64,000 bases of DNA. It comes from Branchiostoma floridae. Lineage: Eukaryota > Chordata > Leptocardii > Amphioxiformes > Branchiostomatidae. A program made the position numbers and the translations under genes. Below are positions 58,584 through 64,000 of this stretch, one piece after another. How positions within the stretch are numbered: position 1 is the stretch's first letter; each line of letters opens with the position of its first letter. The stretch is from positions 10,599,601 through 10,663,600 of the forward strand of contig NC_049985.1 of assembly GCF_000003815.2 (NCBI RefSeq), read 5' to 3'. A model generated the notes under the pieces. That model saw only the letters and a list, made by a program, of their open reading frames with translations. It did no database searches and had not been told where the DNA came from.

Positions 58584-59476
58584 TCACATGTCTCCGTACA
58601 CATTATTTTTTCTTGGCTTCCTAACGAACAATTTGTCACGGGTCTGCTACATGTCTGGTTTGATGAATGATGGGAAACAATAGCTTTGTCTGGAAGGTTT
58701 CGTTCACACCTCGTCCTGTTCGCACGTAGTCGTCGCTTCCTTCAAACTGAAAAAAAATACACTGATATATAATATAGGGTTTCTTTTCTGTGTGTCACGA
58801 GCACCAAAGGAGCCGCCGGGTTCCATTGTCAGCCTTTCCCAATATGCAGAAGCACAATGCTAACGCCTCTTGCTTACCCTAGGGATGTACTGAGCTCTTT
58901 ATCGTGTGTCTCCGATCTTGTACATCGTTCTAATCACGGCGCGCGAGTCCCTTTCAACCCGCCGCCGCCGTGTCCGTCTTTACCGGCGGGCCTGTCCCAC
59001 TACAAACGGGACGGACATGCATAGTAAAGGCGCCGCCGACTCGCAGTTTTCCATGAGAATGAAGGGTAACCCCGTGCCCTCGACTTGACCACGCGCCCCG
59101 CCCGCCCCTCAGTCTAATAATTCCTACTAATTTGTACCTCTTTCATTATGCAAATCGGGCTAGTCTTTGACGGGGTCCGGCCGACACTTGGAAGTATTCC
59201 TCCAGGACACTTGCGTCTTGGTTATGTAAAACGTCGCTAAACGATTGTTTCATTCCCCCTGGTACTACATAGCTGCTTTGTGAGTCGACCGACTAGAACG
59301 ATTATCTTGCAAATATAGGTTTATCTGTGGTATAGATTTCAAGTCCTTTCTTCTGGTGTTTTTCTAATGAAAAACCACCTGCGTTGATGCCTTTGATTCG
59401 GAGAAATCCCACAAGAATGCCTTACAAATTAGTCCTATTGACCGGAGAGCCGTTGTTGACGTATCTATTGCGGGAA

Positions 59477-60024
59477 TCAGGAGCGTGAAAAGGCCAGGCT
59501 CTGTGAGAGGTTTTCCCGTTGGAGTGTGGGCTCTGTCGGTCCGGTAACGCTATGAGGCAGTGTTTGGTGCACGGGGGGAACGGTAACCCCGCCCGTGTGG
59601 GAAGCTGCTGAGGTCCCCTGTACACCTGAGTTCACAGGTGGAGACACCGGTAAAGACGTGGAGGCGGGAGGCGTCGAGACCGGCTCTCTGACCGGTGAAG
59701 TCTCGGGGTCGGTGCCGCTGGTCCCCGTGGACTCGGCGCCCCCCGCCGCGGTGCCGGCCCCGCCGCTGCCCCCGGGGGTCGTGCTGGAGGCAGACTCGGG
59801 CAGCGGCCGCCGCTTTGCCTGCTCCTTTTTCCACTTCATGCGGCGGTTCTGGAACCAGATTTTGATGTGTCTCTCTGTGAGGTTGAGCATGGCGGCTAGC
59901 TCTATCCTGCGCGGCCGGGAAATGTACTTGTTGAAGTGAAACTCCTTCTCCAGCTCCAGGAGCTGGCCCCGGGTGTAGGCTGTGCGCGTTCTCTTGTTCT
60001 CATCCTCAACAGCGAAGGACGCAC
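59477..60024 (-). CDS. Xlox: Xlox/Pdx ParaHox homeobox gene, exon 2 (partial gene, N-terminal exon outside window)
   Basis: On the minus strand the exon starts after GTGAACAG (acceptor at 60025) and runs 548 nt to a stop at 59477-59479, encoding 181 complete residues. The homeodomain begins [20 protein letters not shown] and continues with [20 protein letters not shown] and [19 protein letters not shown]. His at homeodomain position 44 (TERHIKIW) is diagnostic of Xlox/Pdx as opposed to Hox. The tail is rich in Ser, Thr, Pro and Gly. It is a nuclear transcription factor of endoderm (pancreas and gut in vertebrates). Incoming phase 1 matches the PDX1 intron between the hexapeptide and the homeodomain. 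I searched the plus strand up to 64000 for the complement of FPWMK and found none, so exon 1 probably lies beyond the right edge. Confidence 0.95.
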
Positions 60025-60233
60025 CTGTTCACAGGAGAAATAAAAAACTAGAGTTAGAACACACATCACAACAGTTAGTAAAGTAGTGAAGATCATGGTA
60101 GACTCATGGTCCCGTGTACAAGTACATCTAATTTTCGTTCCATTCGTGGAAAAATGTCGTGTCATATCCACCCTGTTTTTTAACACCACAACGGTTTCGT
60201 AGATATTAAAAGTACAGTTTTCACACCAAGGAT

Positions 60234-60300
60234 GGTAGCACAGATGGTAACTGAGCTATACTCTACCAGGCTGTGTTCAAGTCCCCTGGTTAAGTCGAAA
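60234..60300 (+). repeat. possible tRNA-derived (SINE-like) segment
   Basis: GGTAGCACAGATGGTAAC resembles an RNA polymerase III A box and GTTCAAGTCCC (about 60277) a B box, roughly 40 bases apart as in tRNA genes. I cannot draw a full cloverleaf with an acceptor stem, so a functional tRNA is unlikely. Confidence 0.25.
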
Positions 60301-60518
60301 ACCCTCAATTTTCTAGCTTTTCCATGCGCTGTTTCCTTCTCTTTTACCCAATTTTGGTCACGAGCCAAAACAGGTGAACCAACGTTAATTTTCTGTATAA
60401 TTTTGCGCATATTAAAGAGCGGACAAGGTGCACGACAGATAGCATGTAAGTGAGATAGTTTCCGTTTAACGAACACACGAGAACGCGTGAACCAGAATCA
60501 CCCCACGGTCAGCTGTGG

Positions 60519-60904
60519 AACCTCGCAGGCAGGGTTGTAGCCAGCCTGAAATCATTTTCAGTCCCCTTGATTTTGAATGGGAATCCTATCAAGCACCTAA
60601 GGCATGGCGTGACGTTGCGCGGCATTTCTAGGGGATCTGGGTCCCAGAAAATTTTTAAATCAAGACCCTCTGAAACACTATTTCCTGCATTTTGAGGTGC
60701 ATATTTTGCTTGTAGACTAAGCTGTTCAATGGCATCTGTTTTGGTGAAGAAGAACACATGGGTTTCATTTATTTTTATATCTTTACATATCAATTTTTGT
60801 CTGTCCCAGGGGAAGGAATGGGGAAAACTTTTTCCAGTCCCCAGCTGCAAAATTCCTTCAAAGGACTGAAGGACAGGTGCTGGCTACAACCCTGCTCGCA
60901 GGTT
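60519..60904. mobile_element. MITE-like element, ~386 bp, in the Xlox intron
   Basis: AACCTCGCAGGCAGGGTTGT (60519-60538), extending to AGCCAGC, and its near-perfect inverted copy GCTGGCTACAACCCTGCTCG (60879-60898), extending to CAGGTT, form 26-27-bp termini. There is no coding capacity. Confidence 0.85.
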
Positions 60905-63405
60905 TCCTGTCAAGTTCTACAGAAATCTCTCCGTGCAAAATGATCGCACGCGGTTTTTGGGGACACGTCTGCTGACACGGCAATATTTTGCTGATTGCTG
61001 ATATTGCAAAAACTCTTTGTACTAAATAGACCTAGATACATGTGATTTGCACATAGATCAGTTCTGTTTTGTAAATTTTGGTCTATTTTTTCTTCGGCAT
61101 AATACTAGGCCTAGATACACCAAGGAGGTTGAAAAAGAAATTCACAGAATCTCTCAAACAACCGTTTGTCTAATTTCTCATGTACGGAAGTTCATCAGCT
61201 GCTCATGACCTACTTTTCTCTTTGTTATATTTTCTGATGACCACGCTAAAACTCACACCATTCAAACTCACACAACAAGTATTCATTAGAAGGGGAACTA
61301 GAATCAAATAGCAATAGACACATTCAACTCCAAACCAGTTTCATTGCACGTCATTTGATGATGGTTAGACTTCCGTTCGAAGTTCTAACCGCCTGGCACC
61401 ATAAATTCATCAATGGGTGATCAACAGCAACGAAATTTAGATGTAAAAATTGACTGTGAGGGAGAACCTGTGTTACTGTCTATGCAAGAAGAACATGGTA
61501 GAAATTCAGCCCGTTTATTCTAACTTTGTATGATAGGATTTTTGAGTCCAAAAAAGTCCGAATTAGTCTTTCAATAAGACATACACCAAAACGTACGTTT
61601 GATAATCACATTTTTGGAACAAAAAATCTCGTTTCAACTGTCCTACAAAGGCAATTCCCAGTTGCAGAATACGATAAAGACGAGAGGAAGATTTGATTAC
61701 AGTGTTCAAAATAGAAAACATATGTTGTGCATGTATCACGATTATTATACTAACACCCTTATATCCTATAGTTATACTTTATTTAATTTAATGTATGGAT
61801 ATTTGTCATACTTGCTATATTTAGCGTTAACTCTTGTCGGTATGGCTGTTGTTGGTTATCTGTTAAGAAATGAGTCTGTATTATGTTGATGTGGATACTC
61901 CGCCCATTGTTATTCTATCTGGGCTGCCATTTGCTGTTTTAATGGCTTCATATAGCAGGGAGTCTTCGGCATCTTTTCTGTCTATATACTACTAGTATAT
62001 GACAGACAGTCAGGCTTTGCCTTCGTGTTAGCCATGTTATTAACTGTACAGCATGTCGGCTTAATACAGGGTGGGGGTCACACTGCTAAACAGCGCTACC
62101 TGATTTTGGTTTTCCGTAACGTTGTGAAAGTGATACAATATATAAGCATAGTGATCCAATTAAATCAATGATATAATTGGACAGGTGTATTCAAAATTTG
62201 AGCGACATTTTAGGATCCGAGGACAATTCGTTTTTTGTCGACATTCCTTCATATATCTGAACAAAACTGCAGTGTTCTTGTGCCGTTATGTGTTTTACCG
62301 ACGCATTTTGAAGAGGAAATTTTCAACGCCTCCGCTGAGTTTTTTGTGAATTGTCGCCTATACTACATGTGCATCATAGGATTCATAAGTTTCACACGTA
62401 TAATTAGATAGACATATTGAAGATCACATGTCCCAAAGCGTGGACATGTTTTACAGTTATCAGATCTGACAATGATATTTTGAATGGAGTAACTGCATGT
62501 TCTTTCGATGGGTCAATTTATAGATAAGAAGACTCTCAGCTCTTCTGGCTTGTTTCTGGTGTAGTATCACCCGATGATGATGATGTAAGGTTGGCCTAGT
62601 GGTATAGCAGCCAAAAACACACCACTAGCACCCGTCAATTGAAAGATACATGTTTATGGGCTAAGTTTTCCACACTTGGCCGAGTCTTCAGTGTATTTCT
62701 AAAATGCCCGGGGTCTAGGGCATGAGTCATTCCCGCCCACCTCAAGGCGGTTTCTCCCAGTCAAACTATGCAATACACAAGCAAAGGTGCACAAACTGGG
62801 GCCCGGGCACGGGCGGAAACGTACACACGGCCTCTGGGCGCTCTGTTTGGGTCAACAGGGCCGTCTCTATCCGGGTAGTAGGACGGGAAGGTCGTGTGTG
62901 TAGTACGGTTACTTACAGCCCCCCTCCCCTTCACATAATCGTACGCGGAGACTTGAGAGATATATGTTGTAAGTATTAACACAACTGACGCTGATACTGT
63001 ACATTGTGGTGACTATCTGAACTCTTTCGGTCGCGAAGAAGTACTTAGAGCTTTGCCGAACAAGGCGGACAATTACACAGAGGAGTTCGCCAACCTTTGA
63101 GGGCTTACTGGACCATCGCGGATCGGCTACTTTCTTTGGAAAATCATCATCTATGTGTGGCAAACGTTCTACTATTTTACTATGGAGGCAAACATGTTCT
63201 GCGTGCTCGGGTAGTATTTTAAGCAGCAACAAAGCATTATATATCAGAACTATACATCTGTACATTAACTATACCTTTTTTAAAACGAGCGCAGCATTAT
63301 TGCAATATTTCAAAACTTGCACGGATATCGGGACGTACGTATCTTCCTTTCTTACCGCCACAATTATCATTCTCCTGTAAGTGTAATGCCAGGTAATCTT
63401 AACGT

Positions 63406-63524
63406 CAGGTGGGTGGCAACGGCAGGTGTGCTGCAACGCCAGGTGTTTTGTAACGTCAGGTGCTTTACAGGTATGTTGTAACGTCAGGTGTTTTGTAACG
63501 TCAGGTGCTTTACAGCGACAGGTG
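63406..63524. repeat. 17-bp minisatellite carrying CAGGTG
   Basis: CAGGTG occurs at 63406, 63423, 63440, 63457, 63485, 63502 and 63519. Spacing is exactly 17 except for one step of 28. The usual unit is AACGTCAGGTGTTTTGT or close. The minus-strand open frame through it is a by-product. Confidence 0.9.
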
Positions 63525-64000
63525 TGTTCTAACGTCAGATGGGTTGCCATCGTTCTATATGCTTTAATGTTGTTTTCGTGTAACTGAGAACAGCCAAAAT
63601 TTGCCGGACATTTTTTTGGGGGACTCGTGATGTCCAAGCAGCTATTATAGTACAGTCAATGTATGACCCAGGACTCTTTGATTTCAACATTTTTAAGTAT
63701 AATTTTCACATTAAAAACGACTGTCCGAGCGCGCGACTTAGGGGAAGAACGGAGCTGCAATATGGGAAGCAGTGTGATCGTGTTTAGATCTTTGTAGTCA
63801 ATGACAGCGGGAAAGACGTCGTGGTTTGGTCTATGAAGTACATTGTGAGTAGAAGTAAAAATGGGTTACGTGGACTGCATGTGTTACTCTATAGTTGCAA
63901 TAGGACAAGTGAGACCATGGGAACCATGCAAGCAGAATGGACCGTCAGAACCTGATATGCACAAGTTTTGTTACAACGCCGATGTTCCTATTTGAGAGAA

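Larger units (their letters stand above)
52501..59476. other. intergenic region between the 3' ends of Cdx and Xlox
   Basis: It holds the 3' UTRs of both genes (candidate signals at 53728 and, on the minus strand, 58578), a MITE relative (53845-54049) and a repeat fragment (57081-57205). The block at 58900-59110 is GC-rich. No coding exon is supported; the open frames of 130-170 codons here have no recognisable content. Confidence 0.5.
60025..64000. other. Xlox intron sequence, running off the right edge
   Basis: No exon is seen. It holds a tRNA-like/SINE-like segment (60234-60300), a MITE (60519-60904), a single arm of the CCAAGGAGGTT repeat (61120-61131) and a 17-bp minisatellite with seven CAGGTG motifs (63406-63524). 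Confidence 0.5.

Noticed and set aside
59595-59939. 114-codon plus-strand frame over the Xlox exon
   Set aside because: GC-rich antisense of a clear homeobox exon.
62590-62640. A-box-like GGCCTAGTGGTATAGC suggesting a tRNA gene
   Set aside because: No B box or cloverleaf follows at the right distance.
60025-64000. Search for Xlox exon 1 (FPWMK hexapeptide) and for Gsx
   Set aside because: No complementary sequence of the hexapeptide with a fitting donor was seen; both are presumed to lie outside the window.

Overview
The window looks like genomic DNA of a cephalochordate (amphioxus, Branchiostoma). The genes are spliced, with GT/AG introns from about 0.2 to 15 kb, and there are many small inverted-repeat elements. 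Recognisable genes are a 15-exon SLC18B1-like transporter, URAD (once called PRHOXNB, the ParaHox neighbour), a caudal-type homeobox gene (Cdx) and the second exon of an Xlox/Pdx homeobox gene. This is one end of a ParaHox cluster. Human chromosome 13 has the same neighbour order PDX1-CDX2-URAD (established knowledge). The genus rests on this gene set, on the intron-free Cdx homeobox and on the repeat content, not on a database match.

Layout: 1-3145 is mostly non-coding, with one possible exon at the left edge and a sequencing gap (2194-2293) flanked by what looks like a false duplication. 3179-10309 (+) is the SLC18B1-like vesicular polyamine transporter gene, whose 15 coding exons join in frame to 501 aa. 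14345-30866 (+) is URAD in three exons, giving a 175-aa peroxisomal enzyme of urate breakdown. Its 15.1-kb first intron holds a large sense-oriented DNA transposon gene (about 15878-25035). That gene encodes an SGNH/GDSL hydrolase domain, 75-bp coding tandem repeats, and a 2144-aa protein with zinc-binding clusters, a transposase-like core, an XPG/FEN1-like nuclease and a CXC domain. I read it as an Academ-type transposon carrying an unusual esterase front end. A frame change inside the tandem repeats now splits it.

30867-41303 is non-coding sequence upstream of Cdx, with possible promoters. Cdx (+) has two coding exons (41304-41787 and 52070-52500) around a 10.3-kb intron. Xlox (-) is represented by exon 2 (59477-60024); its first exon, with the expected FPWMK hexapeptide, was not found up to 64000 and should lie beyond the window. 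Cdx and Xlox converge with their 3' ends 7 kb apart, as known for chordate ParaHox clusters.

The genes are not an operon. URAD and SLC18B1 are housekeeping or vesicle genes that happen to be neighbours; Cdx and Xlox are posterior and gut patterning transcription factors. The non-coding sequence carries many MITE-like elements, several in two or more copies, including a tandem amplification that has copied the end of URAD exon 2 with its 5' splice site.
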